The notes: generated by a model from the letters alone, not told the origin. Counted from the stretch's first letter, positions 1-18,480 are shown. The stretch: DNA of 64,000 nucleotides from Apostichopus japonicus (GCF_037975245.1 NC_092574.1:15789213-15853212); one strand, 5' to 3'. Numbers and translations: made by a program.

Positions 1-39
1 CAACAGGGGCATCACACGCTGACTTGCAGTACGGCGCGG

Positions 40-505
40 ACTCGATTAGGTCGAGTTGAGGTCGAGATACGTCCGCTTCAGGTCGAGTTGGTCGACTTCT
101 GGTCGAGCTGAGGTCGAGATACGTCGGCTTCAGGTCGAGTTGGTCGACTTCTGGTCGAGCCCAGGTCGAGTTAAGGTCGAGAACAAGTCTGTACAGATCG
201 ATTCAGAGGCGAACACAGATCGGCATGTCAGGCCAGCTCGACCTCGAACCCGACCTCTAATCGACCTACCTCGACCTATTCTCGACCTATTCTCGACCTA
301 CCTCGACCTATTCTCGACCTACCTCGACCCCATCTCCGACACAAGGTCGATGAGGAAATCGGCCAAAATTTTTGACATGGCAAAATTTTTTCAAAAACTT
401 AGTAGACTTGACTAGACCTAACTCGACCTGACTCGACCTAACTCGATCTCAAACTCGACCAACTCGACCTCCAACTCGACCTTCAGGTCGAGTAGGTCGA
501 GTAGC
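40..505. repeat. GGTCGAG/CTCGACC minisatellite with opposing halves
   Basis: Positions ~50-185 repeat GGTCGAG within a 53-bp unit present twice (starts near 59 and 112). From ~238 to 480 the complementary CTCGACC dominates, including an ~11-bp unit (TCTCGACCTAT) around 265-330. Orientation flips back at 486-500. The two halves could pair as a long imperfect hairpin. A 119-codon open frame crosses it but is only repeat translation. The left edge lies close to the window start, so the full extent is unknown. Confidence 0.8.
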
Positions 506-549
506 GCAAGGTCGGCACTGGGACCGCACCATTAAGAAGAGTCTTAACC

Positions 550-2780
550 AGAATGCAAAATGCAGTGAGGTTTCGATGACTTCAGTGCACTAGACTTCTG
601 GTTGTTAGTATCACCAGAACTAGCTCAATAGAAATGGCCCGAACCACCATTTTCATACAATAACACTATGGCATGTTAAACACAGGTCAGTAAACTGTAC
701 GTAAATATACACACCTCCACCAAAAACAATAGGGATGTTGTACTCAATGTTATGAATCCGCACACCAAGTATTAGAGGTATCCACGATTTCCATCGTTAG
801 ATATCATGTAAAAGGTTTTTCAGAGTTTGACCTCTGGTGACCTCAATGGAGATTTGATCTCCCAAGCAATATGATTCTTGTACTCAATTCAATATGGCAA
901 ATCCATCTACCATTTATGAAAAGTATCCATGATTTCTACCATGAGAAATCAGGTTTCCAAGTTTTTCAGGCCTCGACAAATATTTTTAAAAGTACTCGCT
1001 ATTTGGCGACCGCCGTGACTCACAATCTACTCGCCAAATTTCACTCACCACTAGGCCTATGAATGCTGTTCAAGTCTCCATAGTACAGATCTACAACATC
1101 AATACTTTCTGTGAAAAATATTAGGCACTTAGGCAGATGCATGGTGCTACGTAATTGCACATTGGAAAAATTATGTTTCTGTGCAGTATGAAATTTAACC
1201 TTTTTCCACCAAAAGTAAGTGAAGAACTAGTAAAACATGACGCAGAATCATAAATAAGCAGCTAGGCCTATTGTAGTGTCTCAAACAATTAAAAATACAA
1301 CATCTGTAAATATACCTACGAAGATAGCTTGGCTTCTGTTACATTAGGGCTCCACTTTTTTACTAGTCATACAGTAACTAGGTGTGCGTGAGTCCTAAGC
1401 TAATACAGTACCTCACTGCTACTTTGAACCGTTGCTCGATATTTCGCATTGGTCATAGTAAAAAATCTAACTAGACAAAGCCTGGTCACAATGAAACTAC
1501 ATCCAACCTGAAATACCGTATATACTACAGAAAACTTCCAATAGAGCCGCTGTACTGTACAACTCTCTGCACGCAAAATAAGGCTTCCGGACGGCACGTT
1601 GAGCCAATGCAAATATACATACACACACACACACACTCTCCGCCTGCATAACTGCATAGGTTACGATTATCATCGAAACCAAAAACATAAGACTTTCATG
1701 GCCTCAAAAGACATGCTGATAATGTATTACAAATTTGTCAAGCACAAACGGTGTTGTAAGTCATCCAAAGGTGATCTGTTGTTTGTACGAAGCTTGAAAG
1801 AATATGTGTTGGTTGAGTTGAGTACATTTTAGATAACCAAAGTGTTCATTTTACTAACAAAACGGAAAAAAGAAAGTAATTTTTGATATCAAAATGGTAC
1901 TTGTAATTTATACAACAGTAAAATTGTGCACATGAAAATATAAATGTGAAATGGTACATTCTGAGGCATATTTAGGCTAAAAATTAGGTTTGTAAGTAGG
2001 TCTACTAGCTGTACAGGTACGCACACAGTGCCATCCACCACCCCCCCTCCCCTTCCCCCAACATGTGCACTCAAGGGTTATCACCATCTCACACATTTCT
2101 TTCGCCTTGCATTGGTGAGAGGATATGAAATCCTCTTTGCATGGGTGTAAGGAAAATGTTTTGTTTCTAGACATATTATTTGTCGATCGATAGAACCCAT
2201 GAACTTTCCGCCCCTTTGAAAACAACAACGACAACACACACAGTTGCACCTGTAAGTCTCAATTCGCTCATGCTAACTCGAGGTCAAAATATGAGTACTT
2301 TTTGTATTGTAAACGGCGTTAGACCTTTACTCCCGGAGAGATGTAAAAAGGCAATAACTGTCATTATTATCTTTTTGCTTATCTTCATTATTATCGCATG
2401 TCCCCGTTGGTCTTGGTCACGGAAGTTCAGCGTGAGTTTGATCGTGAAAGTTCAGGGTCTGGATTAACTTTTGTAATTGTCGCGCACAGATGTTCTCGCA
2501 GACTTTAAAGTGCAATTGCGTACCCTTGAGAATTAGGTTGGAAGGTAACGTTCGATGTCCTCGGCCCATGGTATCACACTCAAATCCGCAAAGGTTACAA
2601 CAAAGTACATCGTCTGTGCACATGATACCACAAAAAGATGCCATTACACTGTCAACCAAAGGGCACTTTTGTGTAGTACTGTAACAAAAGAACACATTTT
2701 AATTGCAAAACTATACAACAGGTAATTTTTCATTCAAACACTAATTAGCACTTGCTCTTTATATCATAAAAAAACGATAG
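550..2780 (-). repeat. Inverted copy of long dispersed repeat R
   Basis: Read on the - strand, successive segments match the + strand R copies. 2780-2500 matches 12680-12860 and 37020-37200. 2460-1640 matches 14250-15020 and 37730-38960. 1440-1070 matches 41380-41770. 1000-720 matches 41870-42050. 790-550 matches 16090-16365 and 62700-62930. No intact gene is visible inside. The repeat contains short CA/GT tracts and AGGTCA-rich stretches. I cannot assign it to a transposon class, because no coding domain or clear termini were found. Confidence 0.7.
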
Positions 2781-2870
2781 GGCTCTTCTACTCAATGTGG
2801 TACTCATATACATCCAATATTAGATTGGTCCAAGATTTTCTTCTTGAGATATCGTGTTTACAAGCGATGC

Positions 2871-2896
2871 GTCACACACACACACACACACACACC
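2871..2896. repeat. (CA)n microsatellite
   Basis: Uninterrupted CA dinucleotides inside repeat-derived DNA. A related shorter tract is at 1618-1636. Confidence 0.9.
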
Positions 2897-3764
2897 CATG
2901 TTGTTTTACTTTCAGACCGAGGATCCCATTGTATTTTCCATTGTTCAAATCCACGTACCCTAACCTTAACAATACCCCATACAATAGAATTCTTCCGAGG
3001 ACGTGGTGATTCTTTAGAAATCACAACCGAGGACCTGGAATTGTTTTGTTCAAGTCCTCGGTCACACAGAAAAACAAACGCACCCACACGCACACTCTCC
3101 GCCTGCATGCGTGCATAGGTTACGATTATCATCGAAACCATGCAATGAGGGAGGGTTATTGCTCCAGAAATTGATCTTGAAATTTTGAATACGAAAATTG
3201 TGAGCATACAACATAGAACATTATGATATGATAACTTAAAGTTCTTAAAGTGTTTGCCCAAAATGTAGCTACACTAGACAAAGGTTTGCTCAAGGGCTCA
3301 CATGATGTGAAATGCTGCAAAGTAATCATGACATAAGTTATTTATAGCATGCTATAGGTAGGGCAAATACAGCAGATTTTTTTAGTGAGACGTTTACTTA
3401 GCAAATGAGGGTCTTGATATTGTGAGGCATGGCTAAAAGGCACTAAAGGCTGTGTATTGGCTGAAGTGATAGAATTAGTCTCAGCAGACCGTGTAGCGCA
3501 ATTAGTGTGCCAATTTTTAAATTAAAAAAAAATGGCCAACTTGTTTCCCACTTATCAATCAATCCTTTGGCATTTCAATCTTTGGGGCCTGGTAGTCCAT
3601 CTAACTGCATTCACCAGTGGCTGTGAGGCGATATCTTTCACAAAGGTTGTGGGGTATGCAGGTCCTTGTTCAGCCGCTGAGGTATCTTTTTTTTCTCAAT
3701 GCTAGCCAACAAAAGTCTTGATCCTTGATCATACTTCATTATGATTTTCTTTTTATATGAACAG

Positions 3765-3898
3765 GAGTTGCAGCAGAAGTAGACTATGAGCAAGAGGTTC
3801 TGATCAAGATGACTCTATTGATTATCCTGTTGATGGCAGTGATATTCTCTCTGAATAATGACAAAGGTCATTCGGGGTCGCCAAGTGTCAAATTGTGA
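3765..3898 (+). CDS. Exon-like open frame with hydrophobic segment (doubtful)
   Basis: A polypyrimidine tract and AACAG acceptor precede 43 open codons ending in TGA. The translation starts VAAEVDYEQEVLIK and continues into a hydrophobic stretch, MTLLIILLMAVIFSL, that could be a membrane segment or signal anchor. The surrounding ~200 bp (about 3663-3862) are absent from the second duplicon, where the flanks run straight through near 21690, so this is inserted DNA. I do not recognise the protein, and no partner exon was found. It may be a captured exon or chance. Confidence 0.2.
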
Positions 3899-4339
3899 AA
3901 ACCTTGTAAACACAATATCCCAAGAAAGGAGGGTCAGAACTATATCGTATTTGATGTGTAGAAGTACCACATTAAATACAAGAAGCTTATTGTTTTTGGT
4001 CGGAGTAAAAGGTCAGTTAAGGTCACCAGGGGTCAAATTGTGAAAGCCTCGTAAACACAATATTTCAAGAAAGGAATCATGCGCAGACCTCATATTTGGT
4101 GTGTAGAAGTACCACATTGTTTAAAAGGAGCCTATTGTTTTTGAAGTTGTACCTACGATCTGTCAGTTTTCTGGCCCTACCCGCATGGGAAGGTGCTTCT
4201 TGTGATTTTCTCAAACCTAAAAATATATATTTTTGCCTGGTCACTGCGTGTTTGACCAGCTACATTTGTGTTAAAAGGTGAGTCTCGAGGCAGACTTCGG
4301 GAGACGGATAGTGTGTTAAAAATGCATTTATTCAAGTTA

Positions 4340-5280
4340 TGTTTATCACAACATAAATTTGTTGTTTTCTTCGAAAAATAACACTGCTTTAAGAATCCAG
4401 AAACTCTTTAAATATTCTTCGGACATTCCTCTATTACTTCAGCCAACACATCATGGTTCTTAATACTGTGTTTAATTATTTTATCATCTTTCTGTGACAA
4501 GGAACTGCTCTGTTTGAATTTTCGAACAATACAACGTATAAGAGTGACGTTATTTGTTTATTGTTTACTCTTTACATAACACCTCTCTTAGCACCCATCA
4601 ACTATTAAACTATTCTTCAGACGTTCCTATATATCTTTCAACCAACATTACCTGGTCCTAAATAGCTGTTAGTGAAAGAACATTTAAATTATGTTATCAT
4701 CTTGCTGTGGCAAGAAACTGCTCTATTTTCATTATCGTACAACGTATAAGAGTGACGTCATATGTATATTGTTTACTCGTAAAATAACCTCTCCTTGCAT
4801 TCAACATTTCTTTAAATATTATTTTGATATCCCTCTATTACTTTCAAACAACACATCCTGTTGCTAAATACGTGCAAGAACATTAAAATTATTTCGTTTC
4901 CATGTTACTGTTAAAAGGAACTCCTGAGTTTTAATTGTCGGTAACAGTGACGTCATATTTTTATTGTTTAATGGTAAAGTATTACCTCTTTTAGCATCCA
5001 ACCACTCTTCAAGTATTCTAAGGACATTTCGTGACAACATCCAATCAACAAACCTTGTTCTAAATAGGGTTACTAACATTTTAAAACTATTATCATGTCG
5101 CTGTGAATAGTCGTTGCTGATTTTTAATTTAGCCCATCCTCATTTGTTGTTTACACGTAAGATAACATCTCTCCAAGCATCCAACAACTCCTAAGATAAT
5201 ATCAGGACATCCCGCTATAACTGTCAACAAAAATATGTAGGTTCTAATAAGTGCAAGAGCATTTAAATGCCATTTTCATG
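4340..5280 (+). repeat. ~200-bp tandem repeats carrying CRE palindromes (copy 1)
   Basis: About five diverged units share the blocks CATCCAACAACTC, ATATTCTTCGGACATTCC and GTTTACTCGTAA. Perfect TGACGTCA lies at 4753-4760 and 4948-4955, with a one-base variant at 4544. Spacing is ~195-209 bp. The array ends about 1 kb before lectin 1 exon 1. Confidence 0.7.
4753..4760. promoter_or_regulatory. Perfect CRE palindrome TGACGTCA
   Basis: This is the consensus 8-bp site for CREB/ATF-type bZIP proteins. A second one is at 4948-4955 in the next tandem unit. They lie ~1.3-1.5 kb upstream of lectin 1 exon 1. Function is inferred from the motif only. Confidence 0.35.
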
Positions 5281-6019
5281 TTGCTCAGGACGGTTAAACT
5301 TTACTTTTGATATGAGGATCTCTTATTGAGTATAAGAACCCGATTGTATGGTAAACCGTTGTTTTGCAGTGTTATGGAAAAAAATCAGAACGGTCAGAAT
5401 TCAGAAACTTTATGAGAATGTTATAAGCTAAATTCAGCACACCAATATGACAAAATGAACACGTTATCTATATTTAAAAATCAGTCTACTAGACATAGCA
5501 TCAACATATGCATGGCAACTCAATATCAGCTAAAGGGTTCTTGTGTCATTAACTTTTGAATTTTAATATGGCGAAACTCGAATAAAGTTGATAAAACTTG
5601 TTAAAGTTTTGTTCATTTTTTATAATTTAATGCTGTTATATTTTAACGTCAGATGGGGATGCCCACATGTTATTTGTCGGGGCCTGCTTGGTATACAGCA
5701 CATAAACATACAAGTTATACATGTATTCAGTGTATATAACTGATCCCATGTTTCCATACTGAAAGTGACCGCAGTACTTATAGGAGATGCTCCCTCAGCA
5801 TGTATATTAGTATTCTATTGGTCTATCTCTTGCGTCGCTCTCGCAGCGTTGTGCTGGACTGTCGCTTTCCTGTTTAGCTTCACGTATGGACATGGATCTA
5901 GACCACTGAGCTTATTTCTGGCTATTATACGTAATACAGGGCTAAAGCCAACTCCGGGTTCGTGGGAATGAAGCAACGACCGAAAGTTTTATTGCGATCA
6001 TATCCCCCCCCCCCCTATC

Positions 6020-6251
6020 CTCGTACTTGTTTGTCCTTCGTCCAGCTGCTACTGCTAACCTTTGATCCCTATGAGGTCAAAACTGGGAGCTGCAAGACAG
6101 CTACTCGTTAAAAAGTAGCGACACTTTTATAGTAAGATCAGAATTGGACAAAATCAGGATCGTCGCAGAAGATCATTTGTCTTCATCCAAAGTGGTTCCT
6201 CGGTCATTTGTTTGGTTACTTGCTCTCGTCCACCGATTTTCTATCTCCAAG
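6020..6251 (+). promoter_or_regulatory. Putative lectin 1 promoter and 5' UTR
   Basis: The 230 bp before the start codon are well conserved with 27140-27376 upstream of lectin 2. A TTTTATAG TATA-like element sits at ~6125, about 125 bp before the ATG. The reading frame is open back to an ATG at 6144, but the lectin 2 copy has no upstream in-frame ATG. The conserved ATG at 6252 is therefore preferred. Confidence 0.35.
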
Positions 6252-11902
<5,651 letters not shown>

Positions 11903-11904
11903 TT

Positions 11905-11910
11905 AATAAA
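11905..11910 (+). terminator. Polyadenylation signal AATAAA, lectin 1
   Basis: Conserved at the same offset in lectin 2 (32591-32596) and lectin 3 (61314-61319). A second AATAAA near 12021 gives an alternative, longer 3' UTR. Confidence 0.6.
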
Positions 11911-12605
11911 TACTATCCTTATCACTCTGTATTGTATTTTGACATTTTAATGGCAGTACCCCGATCATTCACCCTTCCCTCCGTACGGTCCCGCCAACCC
12001 CAACCGCTCCCTCGCCCAAGTAATAAAAGCAGTGAAATATATAATATAGGCCTATTTTTGCTGAAGTGCTGTGGTTTGTTGCCAGAAAACCTTATAAGAA
12101 GACCTTTCCAACGGTAATCAGTTTCTCACGGAGATGATGTTATGTACGTATATATTAATGGATACTCTGTAAGGTTTTAGACATCAGGATACACACTTCG
12201 AAAGGTTTAGAACACCGTAGCTACCGGAGAAGTAAGACGGAATCTTATAAGATACAAAAAAACTCACATTCATCATTAATTAGAGCCCTTAATAACTGCA
12301 TTATACTAATTGAACTGTTTAATATCCACCCCTCCGCCTAGTTCATGCACCAGTACGGATAGTTTCACGTTGCACATGATTCTCTGGGGACATTTCACTG
12401 ACTTTAGGCTTCACGATCTCTCTTTAATCGAAAACCATTTCATTAAAAATGTTAAAATCCAACAAGCGCATTATAATCCAGTAACTAGTACCTTGGCATG
12501 TTTATTAACATTTGTTACACTCATGAATCATAAAGAAATAAATGTGCTGTATACGTACGCTGAACGTTTTTGATTTTTTGTTATATAAGTTTTCACCTGT
12601 TATTT
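11911..12605 (+). other. Lectin 1 3' flank, conserved between the three copies
   Basis: Non-coding DNA that matches 32597-33290 and 61320-62010. It contains no credible open frame. Downstream similarity between copies breaks near 12605, where R begins directly. Confidence 0.7.
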
Positions 12606-13401
12606 TAACCAGTTTACGCAGCCCAAACCACTGGACCTCTCAAAAGTTCCTCTTTTCAAAATATTAAAATACTGTCAATATAATTACCCATAAAGAGCAA
12701 GTGCCAATTAGTGTTTGAATGAAAAATTACCCCTTGTTTAGTTTTGCAATTAAAATGTGTTCTTTTGTTACAGTACTACACAAAAGTGCCCTTTGGACCA
12801 AAGGCTTTGGTTGACAGTGTAATGGCATCTTTTTGTGGTATCATGTTCACAGACGATTTACTTTGTTGTAACCTGGAATCACAGTCACGTGTCCTAATGT
12901 CCCTCCAAATTTTACGGTCGTCCCCGACACATGACTCGACACCGTAACATGATCACACTCAGACGTTACAAGAAATATGCAAGGTAACCGCATATAGCAT
13001 AAGCTCGTGATTACATATTAGTTCACCCAAAAAGTTGGGATACAATTTGTAAAGGTTGCAGTTAACAATATAAACTACTGTTGCGTTAATTCATTCGGTA
13101 GGTCATAAAATTTGAAGTAAGTGTTACGTATAGCTTTTTCATCACGGACAACCAAATAGTGCTTGCCACTTTGTTAGAACCGGAAGGTCTTGTTCCATTA
13201 AGGGGGTCTAAATTTATGTATGAATAGTATGTAATAGATAATAATAGAAAGAATATAACGTTTTTGCAAAATTCAGCTTAAAGTTTGTAACCTTTACGGA
13301 TTTGAGTGTGATACCCTGGGCCGAGGACTCCGAACATTTCCTTCCAACCTAATTCCCAAGGGTACATAATTGCCCTGCGAAAGCATTAATGCGCGACAGT
13401 C

Positions 13402-14097
13402 ATAGGCGTACGGGACCATTTCAGTTTGGGGGCAGAAACTTTTGTGCCCGAAAGTTCCCGTGACACTATCTAAGCGGAGCGCCACCATCAGTTGGCGCGT
13501 AGCGTACAAGAATTTTTTTGGCAAAAGTGCCTCTCAGATTGCCGGAAATGGCACTTATGAGGCCATGCAAGTTGCATCTTTACATTCTTTATTTTATAAT
13601 TGCACGTTTAGAAATTAACACTTCCCCAAAAAGTTGGTAAATTAGAAGAAGAAAAAATGGTAAACTCACTTTAAAGGGGAAAAATAGGACGGTATATTTT
13701 TTTTACCGTATTTATTATTTTAACACAGTACTCAGCTACCTCCAGAAAAACACACATTGTAGACGGGAAAATGTCGCTGTGTCGGGTGAGACTGCAATTT
13801 GTCTCACAAAAAAAGTATAAAAAATAACAAAGAATATGATAAACCTGTACTTTTAGGCTTGTAGGCCCCCCCCCCCACCATCCATGAAAAAGAAAATGTT
13901 TCAGTATATACACTCATGTCAGGGATGTCCAGGTATACAGTTGACTAATTAGAAAAAATGTTTACTGCTGTTTTTTTTCACTTCAGAGACTGCGAATCTC
14001 CATTTATATATACTCTGTATATCTATATATATATATATATATATATAGATATACAGAGTATATAGAGAATACATATATATATATACAGAGTACCTGT

Positions 14098-14141
<44 letters not shown>

Positions 14142-14246
14142 CTGCCCGAATTTTTCAGGACTTTTGCCCGAATGTCTTGTCCTCTGGAAATTTGGGAGCA
14201 GTCTGCCCACCCCCCCCCCCCCCCACCCCACCCCCCGCCTACGCCT
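13402..14246. mobile_element. Degenerate CATAGGCG-family hAT-like insertion in R
   Basis: It begins CATAGGCGTACGGGACC and ends GCCTACGCCT, matching the termini of the elements at 26112 and 39935. The uninterrupted R copy (37690-37760) reads straight through. The last bases and ~30 bp of host sequence are missing and no target duplication remains. The interior includes a poly-C tract, AT tracts and a fragment (13450-13570) related to the small hAT element at 40214. Confidence 0.55.
14004..14060. repeat. AT-rich near-perfect palindrome
   Basis: TATATACTCTGTATATC faces GATATACAGAGTATATA around a central (AT)n, so the strand can fold into a long hairpin. Another (AT)n run follows at 14103-14139. 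Confidence 0.8.
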
Positions 14247-16365
14247 CACGATCAAACTCACGCTGAACTTCCGTGACCAAGACCAACGGGGACATGCGAT
14301 AATATTGAAGATAAGCAAAAAGATAAGAATGACAGTTATTGCCTTTACACACTCCCAGGAGTAAAGGTCTAACGCCGTTTACAATAAAAAAGTACTCATA
14401 CTTTGACCTCGACTTAGCATGAGCGAATTGAGACTTACAGGTGCAACTGTGTCAGTTGTCGTTGTTGTTTTCAGAGGGGCGGAAAGTTCATGGGTTCCAT
14501 CTATCGTTTGGAAACAACAACAAAATCCTTACACCCATGCAAAGAGGTTTTCTTATCCTTTCACCAAGGCGCAAAAAAATATGTGAAATGATAATAACCT
14601 TTGAATGTACATGTTGGGAAGGGGAAAGGGAAAGGGAGGGTGGCACTGCAGAGTACCTGTACAACATGAAGACATACTTACAAACCTAATTGTTAGGCTA
14701 AATATGCCTCAGAATGTACCATTTCACATTTAATTTTTTATGTGCACAATGTTACTGTTGTATAAATTATAAGTACCATGTTTGATATCAAAAATTTAGT
14801 AAAATCATTACCTACATGGTAAAATGAACACTGGTTATCTAAAATGTACTCAACTCAACCAACACATATTCTTTCAAGCTCCGTATAAACAACATAACAC
14901 CTTTGGATGACTTACAACACCGTTTGTGCTTAAAAAAAATGTAATAAATTATCAGCATGTCTTTTACGCCATGAAAGTCTCTTGTTTTGGTTTCGATGAT
15001 AATCGTAACCTGTGCAGTTATGCAGGCGGGGAGTGTGTGTGTATGAGTGTAGGGTGTAGGTGTACCACATTAGGTAGAAGAGCCCTATTGTTTTTAGAGG
15101 AGGTCAAAGGTCATTTAGGGTCACCAGCGGTCAAATTGTGAAAACATTGTTAACACGATATCTCAAGAAGGTAACCTTGCACCAGTCTTAAATTAAGTAT
15201 GTGGTTGTGACACGTTTAATTCAAGATCTCTGTTTGTTTATGTGGAGGCCAAATATCATTTGGGGTCACTAAGAGTTTTTGTGGTAGATAGAGGTCTTTT
15301 GGAGTAACCGTAGATCAAATTGTGGAAATCGTGTTTTATAATTTACTGTATCTCCCACTGTTCAGCCTATTAGATAACATGTGCGTAACGCCTCATAAGA
15401 GTAGGAGAGAATGTTGGCATTTTGGAATTAGGTTACGGGCATCCATAGAATCCGAATTCAGACGTCGTGAACAAATTGCCTATACCTATGCTGTGCCGCT
15501 GACTGCATATATGTTGTTGAATTACAAGGGTGTGCTGTCTGTACATACGACGTTTCTATTGGTATGAACGATATCGATGCGAATCATAGGGATATTATTT
15601 GCCTCCGATTGTTGGGAGTTTACAGTCGTATTTCGCAATTGTCAAGATTCAGTGCCAAATATGGATCTAGTTTTGTTGGTGGAGATGACCAAACGCCGTT
15701 TACGAAACTTAACTGTCAATTGCCTAGTTAGATTTTTATCAATGACCAATCTCAATGTAAACTGGTTCACTATAGCTGCACGTGCATTATGTACAAAAAG
15801 CGTTCATGTGCGGAGATTGTTCACAAACTTCATGGAGCATATAAACAAACAGCGAAAGCATCATTAAAAGTCTAAAATAACAATTTCTTACAGGGAACGA
15901 ATTAAGTAACGTGTTTCAAAGGCATTCGTAAATATGTTGGGTTCAAATATTAATTTCTCAACCAATTACAAAGGTGATTAAACATCTAAAAAAGGTGATT
16001 AAACATCGATATCACCACGGCCTGGTTATGCGCAAACATTCCCCACAGAGTGGAGTATAGTACTAGCCGCCCGGTATTGACTACAAACAATAAACATTGG
16101 TCATACCCATCTGAGTAGTACAATTGGGTCCGTAACACAAAAACCTGAAGGGAAAATGTTTCGTTTCAGAATACCAATACACTTGGTGGAGGTGTGTATT
16201 GCCACGCACAGTAGTCGGATCTGGATTTATCATGCCATAGTGTAATTGTACATCAAAATAGTGGTTTGGGCCATTTATATTGTAACAGCTATTTCTGGTT
16301 AACAAGCAGAAGTCTAGTGCAATGAAGCCATCGAAACCTCAATGCGTTTCGCATTCTGGTTGCCC

Positions 16366-17700
16366 TTGAGTTTGTGTTGCATCTGAGGGAAATGACTTTA
16401 CTGGTCTGTGTATTAGAATATTCACCAAGTTAATAAAGTGACTTGAGTTGATGAAACTCATCGAAGTTAAAAGAACACTCCTCAGGAAATATTAGAAAGA
16501 CAACATAGGAATATAGCAGTGCTTTTATTGTTTTAAAACATATCGAAATTGATTTTGTTCATAAAGTCATTCTCACAGGTAGAAAAAAAAATTGAAAATG
16601 TCCTCAAGTTGCTAAGAAATATTCAAATTCTTGAATTTGTGGTACGGAATGCATGGATGATCCATTTTTTTCGAAAATTTTCCACTGTCCTTCGAAGTTT
16701 GTGTTCGTACCCCACCCCCCCCCCCCACCTTCTCCTGCCAAACCTTCAGAAGTTTACGAAAAAGGAGACAATCTGTCATTGTCTTCCCTGGGAATTGCTA
16801 ACTATCTGTTCTAACGGAACCTGTATAAACAGGGTAGTACATTCACCAGTTTTCAATGGGGTGTAGAGTGACTTTGAGACCGACTAGCTTTCTAGAGACC
16901 GATTTCACTGACTGCCGAGTAACGTTCAAAATGCAAACCAACAAGAACGGCAACCTATTTTATAATTAAACCTCCAGACTGCTATTGGTTGGGAGCACCA
17001 GGCACGTAGCCAACCCTTCGTGTGGGGAAAACCAAATTTTTGTCCACATTGTGACGTTAACGCTTGCATTGATATCACTTTTCATGACACTGTATAGACA
17101 GACGAAAGGTCCGTTCTGAAAGGGTGGCCTTTGAAAAAATTTATTTTCCCTTTTATATATTAACGATATCGAACATATACAAATGTAATATAGTACATAT
17201 AGCCCGTATACGCAAGTTTCTCTCATACTGTATCACAATATGGACCTAAATGGAGATGCTGTGTATGTATTTTTGTTTATTTCTCCTTTCTCCTTTCTCC
17301 TTTCTCTTTTCTCTTTTCTTTTCTTTGTTATTTTTCTTCCCCGGAAATTCATGTCGGGACACTTTGTCAACCAAACAACCCCCCCCCCCCTCCACCTATG
17401 GCTACTCCACTGGGGATTTCGTTGGAGACCATTGTCCTCCGAAGCTGCAGCTTTTAATAAAACTTACATTCGGAAAGAGGATTACTCTAGATTTCTATTC
17501 AATCTCAGGTTTTTTGTTCCAGGCTGAGCCCTGGAACCATTTTAGTTGCTCATCTGTTGACCCAGTTTTGACCCCGACAGAGATTTATGAACCTTTCTTG
17601 TTCGAAGTACAACTCATTGCTTCCCAAGTCTGCCCTTGTTTGCCTGTGTGGAAGAAAGTAATGCGCACGGTTGGTAGAGTAACTTAGGCCTAGGCTATTC
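16366..17700. other. Single-copy DNA without a recognisable gene
   Basis: There is no domain, splice-consistent exon or repeat match apart from poly-C (16712, 17380) and CTTT-rich tracts (17282-17335). A 145-codon frame at 17250-17687 runs through those low-complexity tracts and is not convincing. Confidence 0.4.
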
Positions 17701-18065
17701 CCTTAAGAGTAGATATTAGCAGGCGCGTATGGCCGTATGCAGGAGCTTTAAAATCTGGGGGCGCGAGTTACTATCTAAGTGGAGCGCCACAATCGGTTGG
17801 CGTGCAGCGTAGAAGAAAATTTCTGGATTTAATACCCACCATATCACCGGAAATGGCACTTCTCGGGCTTGAAAATGACCAACCACTTTTGCCTGAGAAC
17901 CAAGTATTTCCCAATAGTTTTTTTTTTTTATCCATAACCTTTTTGAAGATTGTCACCAGTCACACATCATGGTCGACCTCATCGCATATCCTGTGGATCA
18001 TTGCTTCTGTAGGTGATTCTACGTCGACGGCCCATTATACCCGTAAGCCCCACTTTTCAAGATTA
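17700..18065 (-). mobile_element. hAT-related relic
   Basis: CTATCTAAGTGGAGCGCCAC followed by GGTTGGCG and CCGGAAATGGCACTT matches 13460-13560, and the reverse complement of the interior of the small hAT element at 40214-40598. No ends or target duplication are visible. Confidence 0.45.
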
Positions 18066-18074
18066 ATTTAGAAA

Positions 18075-18480
18075 TTAACATTGGATAAATGAGTTTGTAG
18101 AAAAAAAGGGACAACTTTGTAATGTTAATCTAACAGAGTACACCTCTTAGAGCCAATGTCATAGAACAAGCCCAAATCAATAACTAAAATAACAACTTCT
18201 AAGTCTGAAACGTTCAAGAAAGTTTTACCTACTGTAGTATGTGTCGACAAATGAATACAACGAATCCTTCTTCGACATCAACAGGCAGCTAAGATTACGT
18301 TACACGTCATAGCTTAGATTTGATTCAGACATGGAATGCAGATTTAGATTGAAACACTTGTTCTGGGATTCTTGTTTATACCAATTGGCTAAATCCAAGA
18401 TAAAATTAAAGCGTTTATCAGATTGAATAAAATGTTGATTTTATTTCTGATATGCTGATATTGAGTTGCCATGCACATGT
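18075..18480. repeat. Inverted repeat arm (partner 23190-23600)
   Basis: About 400 bp match the reverse complement of 23190-23600 with scattered substitutions. The arms bracket ~4.7 kb containing the unknown exons and the start of the second duplicon. The 23.2-24.99 kb stretch is missing from duplicon 1. Confidence 0.7.

Larger units (their letters stand above)
3220..5690 (+). repeat. Upstream duplicon, copy 1
   Basis: The block matches 21200-25150 in the same order and orientation: 3230-3560 with 21207-21500, 4190-5250 with 21950-22990, and 5531-5680 with 24999-25130. It forms the 5' flank of lectin 1, as 21.2-25.2 kb does for lectin 2. The second copy carries extra sequence (23.2-24.99 kb) that is absent here. 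No gene is seen apart from a doubtful exon at 3765. Confidence 0.75.
12610..16365 (+). repeat. Long repeat R behind lectin 1
   Basis: It corresponds to 36950-41070 and to 63480-64000, in the same order and orientation downstream of each lectin. Here it is interrupted by a CATAGGCG-type insertion (13402-14246). It includes a ~160-codon open region that is intact in the second copy only (39288-39773), AGGTCA-rich stretches, and a terminal block CATCGAAACCTCAATGCG near 16330. Confidence 0.7.

Noticed and set aside
17250-17687. 145-codon frame
   Set aside because: Begins in CTTT-rich and poly-C low-complexity DNA, with no domain or splice support.
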